Source of the DNA: Bacteroidales bacterium
Lineage (GTDB): Bacteria > Bacteroidota > Bacteroidia > Bacteroidales > 4484-276
Assembly (NCBI GenBank): GCA_035647615.1
Contig: DASRND010000036.1
Location: 124,001-188,000 of the forward strand
Direction of reading: 5' to 3'
DNA: 64,000 nucleotides
Shown here: one piece after another, positions 1-9,125 of the stretch
Layout of the letters: every line of letters begins with the position of its first letter
How positions within the stretch are numbered: the stretch's first letter is position 1
Notes under the pieces: model-generated
Told to the model about the DNA's origin: nothing
Seen by the model: only the letters and a program-made list of their open reading frames with translations
The model's database searches: none
Made by a program: the position numbers and the translations under genes

Positions 1-1
1 A

Positions 2-847
2 CGTTCTAAAGATGTCACCGACGACAGAAACAAACGTACTCCCCGAAACTTCCTGATCATTTTCAGCAATTCGCTTTCCTGGCTGGTGATAGCTTTCCTG
101 TTCATGTATCTGATCACGCAATTTGCCGTAGCCATTGCAGCCATGCAATTCGATTTTAACAGTGTCATTTATTACTACTCACTGATTTGGGGCATCGACT
201 CGCGCGCCTGGACGTCAGATGCCGTAAAAATGCTGTACAGCATAGCTCCCGGGTTGGGGTTGTTTTTGGGAATCATGGCTTTGCTCATTTATATACAGAT
301 GTACGATTCGCTGGCTTATTTCAAGATTTTCTTCCTGTGGTGCTTTGCCTACGCTATTATCTGGTCGTTTGGCGCCATGCTCGCCGGCACCATCCTCGAC
401 AAAGGCTTTGGTTATGTAGTGATGTATTTTTATATAAAAGATACCGGAAAGCTGGTGATGACGCTGATAGCGCTGACCATGCTCCTGCTTGTCTCGACTC
501 TTACAGTGAAATGGTTTTTGTTTTCGGCCAACTCCTATTTTAATCAGCTCAACGAATACAACCGTTCCTTTTTCACCTTTGCGGGAGTTATCCTTCCGCT
601 GATCGCCGGCACATTTATCATGATCCTCGTTAAGCTGCCGAAGATTGCCTACTACGAGTTGTTCGTTCTGCTCACCGGACTGCTTTTTGCCCTGCCCATC
701 CTGTTGCGTTATAAAAGTATGCCCACGTTTTTCTTCGACGAATTCCCCATCACCATCAAGCTCGACAAAGTGGCCCTTGTCAGCGCCATCATTTTTCTGA
801 TTGCCTTTAGAGTGGTCTTTGAATTTGGAATACGGATAAGTGTTTAA
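2..847 (+). CDS. Multi-spanning membrane protein, 5' end cut by window edge
   Basis: The reading frame is open from base 2 to the TAA at 845-847, so the true start lies outside the window. The visible 281 residues begin with a charged segment (S-K-D-V-T-D-D-R-N-K-R) followed by about six long hydrophobic stretches and a short C-terminal tail, as expected of an inner-membrane protein. A GTG at 86 is in frame, but it falls inside the first hydrophobic segment and is a poor start. I do not recognise the family. It could be a small transporter or a Bacteroidota-specific membrane protein of unknown role. It converges on the chagasin-like gene and no hairpin terminator is visible between them. Confidence 0.6.
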   Translation, partial: RSKDVTDDRNKRTPRNFLIIFSNSLSWLVIAFLFMYLITQFAVAIAAMQFDFNSVIYYYSLIWGIDSRAWTSDAVKMLYSIAPGLGLFLGIMALLIYIQMYDSLAYFKIFFLWCFAYAIIWSFGAMLAGTILDKGFGYVVMYFYIKDTGKLVMTLIALTMLLLVSTLTVKWFLFSANSYFNQLNEYNRSFFTFAGVILPLIAGTFIMILVKLPKIAYYELFVLLTGLLFALPILLRYKSMPTFFFDEFPITIKLDKVALVSAIIFLIAFRVVFEFGIRISV

Positions 848-897
848 TAAAGAAATCCCTGCGCTGCTATCCTCCCGCTAAACTCAAGAATTAAACA

Positions 898-1308
898 TCA
901 GGAAGTAATCCTGCCCATGGTTCCTGAAATTACATGTATTTCGAACACATCTTCGGGTTTTGGGTCTTCGTTGTTTTTGTTGTAATAAATCAGCCGCAGC
1001 AGCGTATTGCCGGCACTTTTAGTTTTAAAGATAAAAGTGTACGTAGCATCCCGGCTCCCATCACTGCTTTTGGATTTTATGACAGCCTCTCCCACCTGCT
1101 CAAGAACCGAACGATCCAAACCTACCGTCTTCCAAAGAAATCCTGCCTTCGGGTTGCCTTTGAGCTGCACCTCGAATTGCGCGCCAATGGAATACTCAAC
1201 AGTGGATCCGTTGTCGCTCTCGGTGAGCGGTGAAACCTCGCAGCCGGTGAGCATCAATACCATCATTGCAAAGAATAGAGCCGGGAAAATTTTATTTTTC
1301 ATAATCAT
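898..1308 (-). CDS. Chagasin-type (I42) cysteine protease inhibitor, lipoprotein
   Basis: A 136-residue protein with a lipoprotein signal: a hydrophobic stretch ends in the lipobox L-T-G-C (Cys23). The mature part has the chagasin/I42 hallmark near residue 52, N-P-K-A-G-F-L-W, corresponding to the N-P-T-T-G-Y-W loop that enters the active-site cleft of papain-type proteases. It ends in a strand-rich region typical of the fold. The family inhibits C1 cysteine peptidases; a membrane-anchored form probably protects the periplasm or surface from the cell's own or foreign proteases. ATG codons at 1308 and 1302 are both possible starts. It is a single gene, converging on the membrane protein to its left. 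Confidence 0.75.
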   Translation of the reverse strand: MIMKNKIFPALFFAMMVLMLTGCEVSPLTESDNGSTVEYSIGAQFEVQLKGNPKAGFLWKTVGLDRSVLEQVGEAVIKSKSSDGSRDATYTFIFKTKSAGNTLLRLIYYNKNNEDPKPEDVFEIHVISGTMGRITS

Positions 1309-1363
1309 GGGTCTTGAGATTATACCATTATAAAAGCTTGGTTTTTAATTTTGTTTAATAAGA

Positions 1364-2515
1364 TTACCGAAACATCAACTGCCCGGTCGATTTCAGAAAA
1401 GGCCACGGTGGCAATGATGTGATCATTTTTAGGTCGTTGGTTAAGCCGCCTTTCTCATCCAGAAAGTCGAAGAGCCGCGCCATGGGATTATTTTGGTACA
1501 TTTTAGAGAAAAGCAACTCAGCCTTCTCAGGATCGTTTTTCAAAATATTGAGCAACACAGCATCATAAAACCTGTAGCGCAAAGTCGAAACTGCCGGTAT
1601 CGCCGGACTTTTCCCGGCAGCCAGCGCCGCCGCCACCTTTTTTGTATGTGCTTGTAAGCGCATAAAAGTATAACCCGACGAGGGCTTCGAGCTGCCACCT
1701 GCCGATCCGGTTGGCACAATATGCCGTCCCTGCGTCACCGGAAAATGATAATTCGTCATGGGAATCACACCAAACTCGTCGTCGATGATGCGATACAATT
1801 TTATCTTCAGCACTTCGTCTATGTAGGTTTTGATGGCAGAATCGTATTCGGACTTTGGCAGTAAATGCTCCGAAAACAGCGTGTACTCAACCAGCGCCTG
1901 CCTGGAATTATGTGGGATCACGTAAAAAAATCGCATTGCACCCTGCTGGGGCGTCCTGAAATCGAACATCGTAAAACTGCTGGCATCAAAAACCGGATCG
2001 TCAGTTTCGATCACCCATCCTTTGAAATGCTGCCGCAGATACAATGATTTTCCGGCCGCAGCCAGCACATCTTTTTCTTTATAAATACTCGTAAAAATCC
2101 AGCTTGCGCTAAAGCTGCCCTGATCGGTAACGGCTGTGACGCCATCGGGCTGGTCTTGCAGCTCTTCGATATTAGCGGTCAAAAATTCAAAGTTGGGAAA
2201 AGCTGCCAGCGAATTGCGGATAAAGTTATAAAAGTCGATGCCCCGGATCACGGAATACTGGTGGCTGCCCATCGAAATTCTTTGGTTGAAATAACGGCTG
2301 AAAAAATCCAATTTATCAAAACGATAGCTTACGATTTCTTCAAATGGCGTGGCCTGGCGATGCCAAAATCCCCAGGTGCGGTCGTTGTTTTGTTTTTTGT
2401 CTTTGTCGATGATAAGCACGCTGGCATTGGCTTTGGTGGTCTGACTCAGATACCAGGCCAGGCTCAGTCCTGCAGCGCCGCCACCGGCGATTATATAATC
2501 ATAGTTTTTCATCAC
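1364..2515 (-). CDS. crtY: Lycopene cyclase family flavoprotein (CrtY-like)
   Basis: A 383-residue protein opening with an FAD-binding Rossmann fingerprint (G-G-G-A-A-G-L-S at residues 11-18) and carrying N-D-R-T-W-G-F-W near residues 44-51, the segment typical of bacterial lycopene beta-cyclases. The family cyclises the ends of lycopene to make beta-carotene at the membrane. The start ATG overlaps the TGA of the flavin reductase gene by 4 bases, so translation is probably coupled. No other carotenoid gene (crtB, crtI, crtZ) is in the window, and this is the last gene of an apparent tyrosine-degradation operon. The fold assignment is firm; the exact substrate in this context is inference. Confidence 0.8.
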   Translation of the reverse strand: MMKNYDYIIAGGGAAGLSLAWYLSQTTKANASVLIIDKDKKQNNDRTWGFWHRQATPFEEIVSYRFDKLDFFSRYFNQRISMGSHQYSVIRGIDFYNFIRNSLAAFPNFEFLTANIEELQDQPDGVTAVTDQGSFSASWIFTSIYKEKDVLAAAGKSLYLRQHFKGWVIETDDPVFDASSFTMFDFRTPQQGAMRFFYVIPHNSRQALVEYTLFSEHLLPKSEYDSAIKTYIDEVLKIKLYRIIDDEFGVIPMTNYHFPVTQGRHIVPTGSAGGSSKPSSGYTFMRLQAHTKKVAAALAAGKSPAIPAVSTLRYRFYDAVLLNILKNDPEKAELLFSKMYQNNPMARLFDFLDEKGGLTNDLKMITSLPPWPFLKSTGQLMFR

Positions 2516-3414
2516 AGAGGGATTTCAATCATTAACAATGCAAGCGCATCTTCCGCGCGGCCATCGTCGAGCCATTGCTGCGCCAATCGATGCAGCTGAT
2601 ACTCGAGCTCCACGGATTCGTCCTTAAGCGTTTTAAATAATAGTTTCACATCCTTCGACTGCCGGATTCGTTTGATGTCTTCCGCTTCAGGCATCGTTTC
2701 GATATTTCCCAGCTGCCCCAAATGGTTGCCGGTAAGTATTTTGCTCAGCCTGATGTGCTCGGGCAGTTGGTCGATGCCCATGCCCAGCCGCATCAACGGT
2801 TTCGCTACTTTGAAAAGGCTTTCGCCAAATGCTTTTACATAATAGTCGCCTGTGTGTCGTCCTACCAGCCTTATCTTATTGGCGTCGGGGGTGTCGTTTT
2901 CGTCGAGAATATTCTCATGCACATGGATCATAGTGATTTCGCAGATCACCAGATTGGCCGCGCCGCCGCCGTCGCCGGTTTCGATCACCTGCCTCACTTT
3001 GCATTCAAACTGAACGGGTGATTCTTTCACACGAAAAGGGCGGATAGTTTCCGATGGTAAAGGCGTAAAACCGGCTTTTATAAATTCGTTAACACCTTTG
3101 GCATACTCGGTACTTGCCAGACTTGCCTGCTGCACGATGTCGTAGTTCACCACGTTGATTACCACCTCGGGAACCTCTTTGATATTTTGGTAGGTATGTT
3201 TGGTCGTGTTGTCGCGCCCGCGCCGCGATGGCGAAAAGATGAGTGTGGTAGGATTAACACCAAAAGCATTGAAAAAGCTGAAAGGTGACAGATTGCTGTT
3301 GCCTTGTGCATCCACGGTGCTGACAAATGCAATGGGGCGCGGTGCCACAGCTCCCAGAATAAAGCGGTGAAGTGCTGTGGTGGCGAGCGTTGAAGGAATT
3401 ATCTTTTTTATCAT
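2512..3414 (-). CDS. Flavin reductase-like FMN-binding protein
   Basis: A 300-residue protein whose first 200 residues match the flavin reductase-like split-barrel family: P-R-P-I-A-F-V-S-T near residue 26, N-L-S-P-F-S-F-F-N near residue 40, then the segment that contacts FMN phosphate. The C-terminal third is more variable. The ATG at 3414 is preferred over an upstream TTG at 3432. Proteins of this family are often found beside homogentisate-pathway genes in Bacteroidota, but their reaction there is not established. The gene lies 21 bases after fahA and overlaps the cyclase gene, so it belongs to the same transcript. Confidence 0.8.
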   Translation of the reverse strand: MIKKIIPSTLATTALHRFILGAVAPRPIAFVSTVDAQGNSNLSPFSFFNAFGVNPTTLIFSPSRRGRDNTTKHTYQNIKEVPEVVINVVNYDIVQQASLASTEYAKGVNEFIKAGFTPLPSETIRPFRVKESPVQFECKVRQVIETGDGGGAANLVICEITMIHVHENILDENDTPDANKIRLVGRHTGDYYVKAFGESLFKVAKPLMRLGMGIDQLPEHIRLSKILTGNHLGQLGNIETMPEAEDIKRIRQSKDVKLLFKTLKDESVELEYQLHRLAQQWLDDGRAEDALALLMIEIPL

Positions 3415-3435
3415 TTCTGTTTTTATGTACAAACA

Positions 3436-4716
3436 CTACAAAGGTTTTGCCGGCAAAATCGTTGTGCGGCTTTCGCCAAATCCAATTCTGACGCCGTCCT
3501 TTTCGGCATGAGCGCGCAGAATGATGGTGTCGTTGTCGTTGATAAATTTGCGTTGGGTGCCGTCGGGCATGGTGAGTGGTTTTGTTCCACGCCAACTAAG
3601 TTCCAGCATCGAACCGTATTGTTCCGGCTCCGGCCCGCTCAGCGTTCCGGAAGCGTACATATCGCCCACGTTGATGTTGCAGCCGTTGATGGTATGATGC
3701 GCGAGTTGCTGAAAAACATTCCAATACATGTATTTAAAGTTGGACAGACACACGCTGTGCGCCGGAAAGTCATTGGTTTCTATCAACACCTCCAGATTCA
3801 CATCAAAGTTCATTGCTCCTGAAAACTGAAGATAGGGCAAAACTTTGGGTTCCTGCTGTGGCCCCTCAACGCGGAAAGGTTCCAGCGCATCGAGGGTTAC
3901 GATCCAGGGCGAAGCCACGCTGCCAAAGTTCTTGGCCAGAAATGGTCCCAGTGGCACATATTCCCATCTCTGGATGTCGCGGGCCGATAGATCATTAAAA
4001 AGCACCAGTCCAAAAATGTGTTCTTCTGCATGCGGTAGCGAAACGCGGCTGCCCAGATCTGTGGTTTTCCCAACCACAAAAGCCATCTCCAGCTCAAAAT
4101 CGAGCTGACGAGTAGCTTCCAGAATCGGAGCAGGATCGTCGTTGCTTTTGGTCTGACCCACAGGCCGATGGATATTAGTACCTGAAACGACAATTGACGA
4201 GGCCCGCCCATGATAGCCCACCGGCAAATGACGCCAGTTGGGAAGCAAAGCATTGTCGGGATCGCGAAACATCGAGCCAACATTGGTAGCATGCTCTATG
4301 CTCGAATAAAAGTCAGTATAGTCAGTTATACGCACGGGTAGAAGCATTTCCACCTCCTTCACATCATAAAAGATGTCTTCTTTAAAATCTTCGGTATTCC
4401 ATATCTCTTCGTTCTGCTTGTCGAACATTGCAGAAATCTGATCACGCACTGCCCGCCACACCGGCCTTCCCAACGAAATAAAATCATTGAGCACAGGTTG
4501 CGAAAAAACATCTTTGCTGATGCCGGCATCTTTAAAATAGCCTTTACTGGCGATGGCAGCCAGATCGATCAAATGGTTGCCGATACGAGTACCTGCACGC
4601 GGAGTAGTACGATTTTTGGGTTTAAAAATTCCGAAAGGAATATTTTGTATCGGGAAGTCGCTGTTGCGCGGCACTTTGAGCCACGACTGCAACGATGTGT
4701 TGTTTGCTTTAATCAT
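3436..4716 (-). CDS. fahA: Fumarylacetoacetase
   Basis: A 426-residue enzyme, the usual length for the family. It hydrolyses fumarylacetoacetate to fumarate and acetoacetate, the last step of tyrosine/homogentisate breakdown. Recognisable segments are the N-terminal F-G-I-F motif, L-P-V-G-Y-H-G-R-A-S-S with the active-site histidine, E-L-E-M-A-F-V-V-G with metal-binding acids, and N-D-L-S-A-R-D-I-Q. It is followed at 21 bases by the flavin reductase gene. Upstream, about 200 bases holding a dispersed repeat separate it from hppD, so it may have its own promoter or depend on read-through. Confidence 0.95.
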   Translation of the reverse strand: MIKANNTSLQSWLKVPRNSDFPIQNIPFGIFKPKNRTTPRAGTRIGNHLIDLAAIASKGYFKDAGISKDVFSQPVLNDFISLGRPVWRAVRDQISAMFDKQNEEIWNTEDFKEDIFYDVKEVEMLLPVRITDYTDFYSSIEHATNVGSMFRDPDNALLPNWRHLPVGYHGRASSIVVSGTNIHRPVGQTKSNDDPAPILEATRQLDFELEMAFVVGKTTDLGSRVSLPHAEEHIFGLVLFNDLSARDIQRWEYVPLGPFLAKNFGSVASPWIVTLDALEPFRVEGPQQEPKVLPYLQFSGAMNFDVNLEVLIETNDFPAHSVCLSNFKYMYWNVFQQLAHHTINGCNINVGDMYASGTLSGPEPEQYGSMLELSWRGTKPLTMPDGTQRKFINDNDTIILRAHAEKDGVRIGFGESRTTILPAKPL

Positions 4717-4737
4717 ATCAGTGTTTTTCTATAATAT

Positions 4738-4916
4738 TCAAAATTCGAAATTCCTTTCAAAAAGCTGGCTTCGACTTGGTCCGGCTTGGTTCGACTACGC
4801 TCACCAACCAACGCTCATCAACCGACGCTCAGCCACCACAGCAACAAACCGCAGCCACAGCAGGGCAGGATTTATTCGATATTCAAGATTCAAAATTCAG
4901 TATACAAAATTCGATT
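4738..4916. repeat. Dispersed intergenic repeat, copy 1 (fahA-hppD gap)
   Basis: The gap holds tracts such as GGCTTGGTTCGACTACGCTC, CAGCCACCACAGC, CAGGGCAGGATTTATTCGAT and ATTCAAGATTCAAAATTC. The same tracts, slightly changed and on the opposite strand, occur at 50222-50317 beside aroE. Copy 1 is longer because of an internal stretch of short CAACGCTCA-like reiterations. No open reading frame is present. It looks like a non-coding mobile or recombinogenic repeat. Confidence 0.7.
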
Positions 4917-4917
4917 T

Positions 4918-6027
4918 TTATAATGTTCCCCTTCGCTCCTGTTCCAGCTCTATCGACTCAAACAGCGCCTTGAAGTTGCCTTTTCCAAAGGAACGTGCTC
5001 CTTTTCGCTGGATGATTTCGTAGAAAACTGTGGGACGGTCTTCTACCGGGCGGGTAAAAATCTGCAGCAGATAGCCTTCGTCGTCGCGGTCGACCAATAT
5101 CCCCAGCTCTTTGAGTGGCAGCAGCTCTTCGTCGATTTTGCCCACGCGCTCCAGCAAAGTCTCGTAATAGGTATTCGGAACACGCAGAAACTCCACGCCA
5201 CGGTCGCGCAATTCGGTTACCGTCTTTACAATATTGTCGGTAGCCATGGCTACATGCTGCACACCCGAACCGTGGTAAAAATCGATATACTCTTCGATCT
5301 GCGATTTCTTTTTGCCTTCGGCAGGCTCGTTAATCGGGAACTTGATGCGCTCGTTGCCGTTTGACATCACTTTGCTCATTAGAGCTGTAAATTCCGTCGA
5401 GATATCTTTATCGTCAAACGAAACGATTTGTTTGAATCCCATCACGTCAGCGTAAAACTGCACCCATTTATTCATCTCACCCCAACCGACGTTGCCCACC
5501 ATATGATCCACATATTTTAATCCCACCGACGATGGCTTGTACAGTGGATCCCATTTCTGATAGCCAGGTAAAAACACGCCTTTGTAATCTTTGCGCTCGA
5601 CAAAAATGTGCACGGTATCGCCGTAGGTATGAATGCCGGCGGTGACGACTTTTCCATTTTCATCCTTTTCAGTTTTTGGTTCAAAATAGGATTTGGCTCC
5701 GCGCTTCGTGGTTTCTTCGTACGATTTGCGTGCATCGTCCACCCACAGTGCCACCACTTTTACACCGTCGCCGTGAAGTTTGACGTGCTCGGCAATGTCG
5801 CCATTGGGCGTAAGTGCTGTGGTGAAAATAAACCGGATTTTGTCCTGCTTCAGTACATACGAGGCACGGTCTTTCAGTCCTGTCTCCAGTCCGGCATACG
5901 CCAGTGGCTGAAAGCCAAAAGCTGTTTGGTAATAATGCGCAGCCTGGCGGGCGTTGCCTACATAAAATTCGACATAATCAGTTCCGTTGATCGGAAGGAA
6001 ATCTTCTTCCAGTTTGTATTTTGCCAT
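4918..6027 (-). CDS. hppD: 4-hydroxyphenylpyruvate dioxygenase
   Basis: A 369-residue non-haem iron enzyme that converts 4-hydroxyphenylpyruvate to homogentisate using O2. It has two vicinal-oxygen-chelate halves. The C-terminal catalytic half shows Y-V-D-H-M-V-G-N-V (first histidine ligand), G-V-Q-H-V-A-M-A-T (second histidine) and the terminal segment F-Y-E-I-I-Q-R-K-G with the glutamate ligand, followed by the G-K-G-N-F-K-A-L-F-E-S-I-E tail that closes the active site. It sits 67 bases downstream of hmgA and is probably co-transcribed with it. The O2 requirement implies at least occasional aerobic growth. Confidence 0.96.
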   Translation of the reverse strand: MAKYKLEEDFLPINGTDYVEFYVGNARQAAHYYQTAFGFQPLAYAGLETGLKDRASYVLKQDKIRFIFTTALTPNGDIAEHVKLHGDGVKVVALWVDDARKSYEETTKRGAKSYFEPKTEKDENGKVVTAGIHTYGDTVHIFVERKDYKGVFLPGYQKWDPLYKPSSVGLKYVDHMVGNVGWGEMNKWVQFYADVMGFKQIVSFDDKDISTEFTALMSKVMSNGNERIKFPINEPAEGKKKSQIEEYIDFYHGSGVQHVAMATDNIVKTVTELRDRGVEFLRVPNTYYETLLERVGKIDEELLPLKELGILVDRDDEGYLLQIFTRPVEDRPTVFYEIIQRKGARSFGKGNFKALFESIELEQERRGTL

Positions 6028-6094
6028 TAGGTTTTTGTTGTTATAGTTTTGAGTATTGCTTTGTTATTCGTTATCAATATTTTAATGATTGATC

Positions 6095-7258
6095 TTAATC
6101 ATTTTCAATCCAACTTTTGTAATAGTTTTTGTCTTCAATCTCTAAAGCTTCCGTTGTAAGCTTCAAAGGACGGAAGGTATCGACCATCACAGCCAGCTCA
6201 CCGGTTTCTTTTTTGCCAATACTTTTTTCGACGGTTCCGGGATGAGGCCCATGAACGATGCCAACGGGATGCAACGAAATCATTCCCTGCACCACATGTT
6301 TGCGGCTCATAAAGTCGCCATCCACATAATAAAGTACCTCGTCGCTATCGACGTTGCTGTGGTTGTAAGGCGCAGGCACCGACTGCGGATGGTAGTCGTA
6401 AAGCCGCGGCACAAAGGCACAAACCACAAAAGAGGAAGTCTCGAAAGTTTGGTGAACAGGTGGCGGCTGATGCACGCGCCCGGTAATAGGCTCGAAATCG
6501 TGAATGGAAAAAGCATACGGATAAAGGTAACCATCCCACCCCACCAAATCGAAGGGATGCGTTTGGTTATGATAAGGCCAGATGGTATCGTCGCGTTTTA
6601 TTTTAATAAGAAAATCACCTGTTTTATCATGTGTTTCGAGTTGCTGTGGCTTGCGGATGTCGCGCTCACAAAAGGGCGAATGTTCCAGAAGCTGGCCGGC
6701 ATGGTTCACGTAGCGTTTTGGAAAGCGAAATGGCTCTTTGGACTCGATAATGAAAAGACGGTTGTCGCTGCCATCAAATTCAAACTGATGGGTAACGCCT
6801 TTAGGGATGATCAGATGATCGCCATATTCAAAAGGAATATTTCCGTACATACTTTTCAAAATCCCTTTGCCACGATGGACAAACACCAGCTCATGGGCGC
6901 CTGAGTTTTTATAAAAATAATCCGTCATCGATTTGCGCGGGGCTGCCAGGGCCAGGTACACGTCATTATTCACCAACACATATTTACGGCTCTCCAGATA
7001 GTCGTCGGCAGACTGCACATCAAAACCCAGAAAACTCCGGTGCTGCATATTTTTATCAATAGCGATGTTGGGAGCTACCGAATAGGAAGCATCGATACTC
7101 GTTACGCGCGTAGGCTCGTGTGTGTGATAAACCAAGGAATAAACATCCGAAAAACCCTCAGTCGAAACAAGCTGCTCAGCGTAAAGACTTCCATCAGCTT
7201 TGCGAAATTGTGTATGACGTTTGTGGGGAATCTTTCCAAGAGTATGATAATGTGGCAT
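6095..7258 (-). CDS. hmgA: Homogentisate 1,2-dioxygenase
   Basis: A 387-residue cupin-type iron dioxygenase that opens the ring of homogentisate to maleylacetoacetate. Typical segments include the N-terminal M-P-H-Y-H-T-L-G-K-I-P-H-K-R-H-T-Q-F-R, D-E-V-L-Y-Y-V-D-G-D-F with an iron-ligand glutamate, and H-P-G-T near the C-terminus. The ATG at 7258 is chosen because it matches the conserved N-terminus; a longer frame to 7294 would overlap the -7 promoter element. It is the first gene of the leftward operon hmgA-hppD-fahA-flavin reductase-cyclase. The product maleylacetoacetate needs an isomerase, and none is encoded nearby. Confidence 0.95.
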   Translation of the reverse strand: MPHYHTLGKIPHKRHTQFRKADGSLYAEQLVSTEGFSDVYSLVYHTHEPTRVTSIDASYSVAPNIAIDKNMQHRSFLGFDVQSADDYLESRKYVLVNNDVYLALAAPRKSMTDYFYKNSGAHELVFVHRGKGILKSMYGNIPFEYGDHLIIPKGVTHQFEFDGSDNRLFIIESKEPFRFPKRYVNHAGQLLEHSPFCERDIRKPQQLETHDKTGDFLIKIKRDDTIWPYHNQTHPFDLVGWDGYLYPYAFSIHDFEPITGRVHQPPPVHQTFETSSFVVCAFVPRLYDYHPQSVPAPYNHSNVDSDEVLYYVDGDFMSRKHVVQGMISLHPVGIVHGPHPGTVEKSIGKKETGELAVMVDTFRPLKLTTEALEIEDKNYYKSWIEND

Positions 7259-7291
7259 AGCGGATAATTTATTTAGAACGAATTTGAATTG

Positions 7292-7299
7292 CAAAAGTA
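7292..7299 (-). promoter_or_regulatory. Bacteroidota -7 element upstream of hmgA
   Basis: Read on the minus strand the bases are TACTTTTG, followed by CA, matching the Bacteroidota housekeeping consensus TAnnTTTG. The element ends 33 bases before the hmgA ATG. No good -33 TTTG is present at the usual spacing. Confidence 0.5.
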
Positions 7300-7545
7300 A
7301 CCAATGCCGCCGCTCTGTGCCTGCTTCAAAAATTAAAAATTGTTAACCCTGCACCTGTCTTTTCTGTAAAATTTTGGAAGATGCTTTCGCCAGCTAATTA
7401 AACACCAGCATAACAGTGATTTAGAACTTTGTCTAATTCCTGAAGGCATATCTTTCAATAAGTTAACTTTTTAAACAAAAAACTAAACCAGGCTGTTGAA
7501 GGTTATTAATCAGAAATTTATTATTCACTATAAAAACTTATAATA

Positions 7546-7986
7546 ATGGCACTTAGCACAATGAAAGTATCAACGAACATAAAACAGGGTTTTAAGACCC
7601 TTGTCAAAGCTTCAAACCATGAATTTATTATTGACCAGCCCACATCCGCCGGCGGCGAAGATGCAGGCCCAAACCCGCTGGAGTTATTTCTCAGCTCTTT
7701 GGGAGCATGCATTTGCGCTATCGGACGCATAATTTCTACCCAGCGCAGGTTGAATATTAAAGAAATCAACGTGGACGTAGAAGGCGACCTCGACAAAGAT
7801 TATCTGATGGGAAAAACTACCGAAGGACGTGCAGGATTTACCAATATCCGCTCCTATGTAACCATCACCGCCGAGCTCACCTCTGAACAAAAAGAACAAC
7901 TTATCAGCGAGATCTCAAGTCGCTGCCCTGTTGCCGATAACCTCCTGAATGTATCGATTATTAGCCCAAAACTGGTACTAGCATAA
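7546..7986 (+). CDS. OsmC/Ohr family peroxiredoxin-like protein
   Basis: A 146-residue OsmC-fold protein. P-T-S-A-G-G-E-D-A-G-P-N-P-L-E-L-F-L-S-S-L-G-A-C spans the first conserved region with the peroxidatic cysteine (C-I-C-A-I-G), and the second cysteine is in S-S-R-C-P-V-A-D-N-L near the C-terminus. Members reduce organic hydroperoxides with lipoyl or thiol donors in the cytoplasm. It stands alone, with its own upstream region and a strong hairpin terminator right after the stop. A possible promoter (TTTG at 7428, TATCTTTC at 7449) is weak. The subgroup (OsmC, Ohr or YhfA-like) is not resolved. Confidence 0.85.
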   Translation: MALSTMKVSTNIKQGFKTLVKASNHEFIIDQPTSAGGEDAGPNPLELFLSSLGACICAIGRIISTQRRLNIKEINVDVEGDLDKDYLMGKTTEGRAGFTNIRSYVTITAELTSEQKEQLISEISSRCPVADNLLNVSIISPKLVLA

Positions 7987-8005
7987 TCGAGCGTTTCGCC
8001 TCATA

Positions 8006-8043
8006 AAAAAGCCGGTGCAGCATATTGTCTGCACCGGCTTTTT
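8006..8043. terminator. Bidirectional rho-independent terminator
   Basis: A 15-bp perfect stem (AAAAAGCCGGTGCAG with CTGCACCGGCTTTTT) around an 8-base loop, with A and T runs at the two ends. It lies between the convergent OsmC and porQ genes and can serve both. Confidence 0.92.
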
Positions 8044-8069
8044 CTTTATAAATTCTATAATTTAGTTTG

Positions 8070-9125
8070 CTAATTTTTGGAAAAATCCGACAGGTTGGTG
8101 CGGATGGTGATATAGTTGGGCGAACCATTGAGATGATAAGTAGCCCGCGAATATTCAATCTGAAACTTGGAAATCTTTAATCCCAACCCCCACGAAAATC
8201 CTACCGTTCCCATTTTATTATAAACACCCATCTCCTGACGCCGCTGATAGTTGTAACCTACTCTGAGGGAGAAATATTTGCTCGGGATAAACTCGCCGCC
8301 AATCACAATGTGGCGCATTGCTTTATCAGCAAAATCCGCAAAGCCATCCTTTTCGTTCACCTCGCCGGTGATGGGATCGATCTGCTGATCTGGATCGTTG
8401 GGATCTTTATAAGTCAAATCCCATTTTTGCAGATTGGTGAGCAAAATAGAATAGCGGAAAGGCAGGTGGCGAAGCCGTTGCGAAACGCCAATATTGATCT
8501 CAAAAGGCAATCTTTCGTAATTTCCCGAACGATAAGGCTTGAGCTGGCTGCCGATATTACGTGCTACCAGCGAAACCGTCAATTGCTGCTCAGGATTATA
8601 ATAGCTTCCGGCCACATCCACCGCCACACCAAACGACTGATAATCTTCCAGTCCGGAATAGATTAGCTTCAGATTGGCTCCGATCGAGAACAACGAATCA
8701 AGGTCGCGCCCCCACCCTATGTTCAGCGCCAGGTCGTTGGCCGTAAATGTTCCAAAGGTTTGTCCTGCCGCATCGGCATAAGTAAACTCGCCATAGTTGA
8801 GGTACTGCATGGTGGCCACATAAGTTCCTGTTTTATTAAAGGTGCGCGCATAGCTGGCAGCGCCGTAATTGATGTCGGCGTAGTAATCCACAAAACTCAG
8901 TGCCAGATTGTTACTCATTTCAGGGCTAATCAACGAAGGGTTGAACAAGGCCTGGGTGATGTCGCCATCTTTCACAGCCAAAAAATTACCACCCATTGCT
9001 GCTGCCCGGGCCGAAACAGGCACATTCAGGAAACGGTACACGCCATCGCCACCAATCTGACTCTGGGCTGAATATCCACAAAACAGCAATATGCTAACAA
9101 AAAAAAGGATGAGATATTTATTCAT
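8070..9125 (-). CDS. porQ: Type IX secretion system protein PorQ
   Basis: A 351-residue outer-membrane beta-barrel of the PorV/PorQ family. A signal peptide ends near S-A-Q-S-Q-I-G-G, followed by the conserved opening Y-R-F-L-N-V-P-V-S-A-R-A-A-A-M-G-G and A-L-F-N-P-S-L-I. The rest is alternating strands with aromatic girdles, ending in a strand close to the C-terminus. PorQ belongs to the PorU-PorV-PorQ-PorZ attachment complex that processes and anchors type IX cargo at the surface. Three genes in this window encode such cargo. The ATG at 9125 is preferred because the longer frame to 9266 would put 47 non-signal residues before the signal peptide. Confidence 0.88.
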   Translation of the reverse strand: MNKYLILFFVSILLFCGYSAQSQIGGDGVYRFLNVPVSARAAAMGGNFLAVKDGDITQALFNPSLISPEMSNNLALSFVDYYADINYGAASYARTFNKTGTYVATMQYLNYGEFTYADAAGQTFGTFTANDLALNIGWGRDLDSLFSIGANLKLIYSGLEDYQSFGVAVDVAGSYYNPEQQLTVSLVARNIGSQLKPYRSGNYERLPFEINIGVSQRLRHLPFRYSILLTNLQKWDLTYKDPNDPDQQIDPITGEVNEKDGFADFADKAMRHIVIGGEFIPSKYFSLRVGYNYQRRQEMGVYNKMGTVGFSWGLGLKISKFQIEYSRATYHLNGSPNYITIRTNLSDFSKN

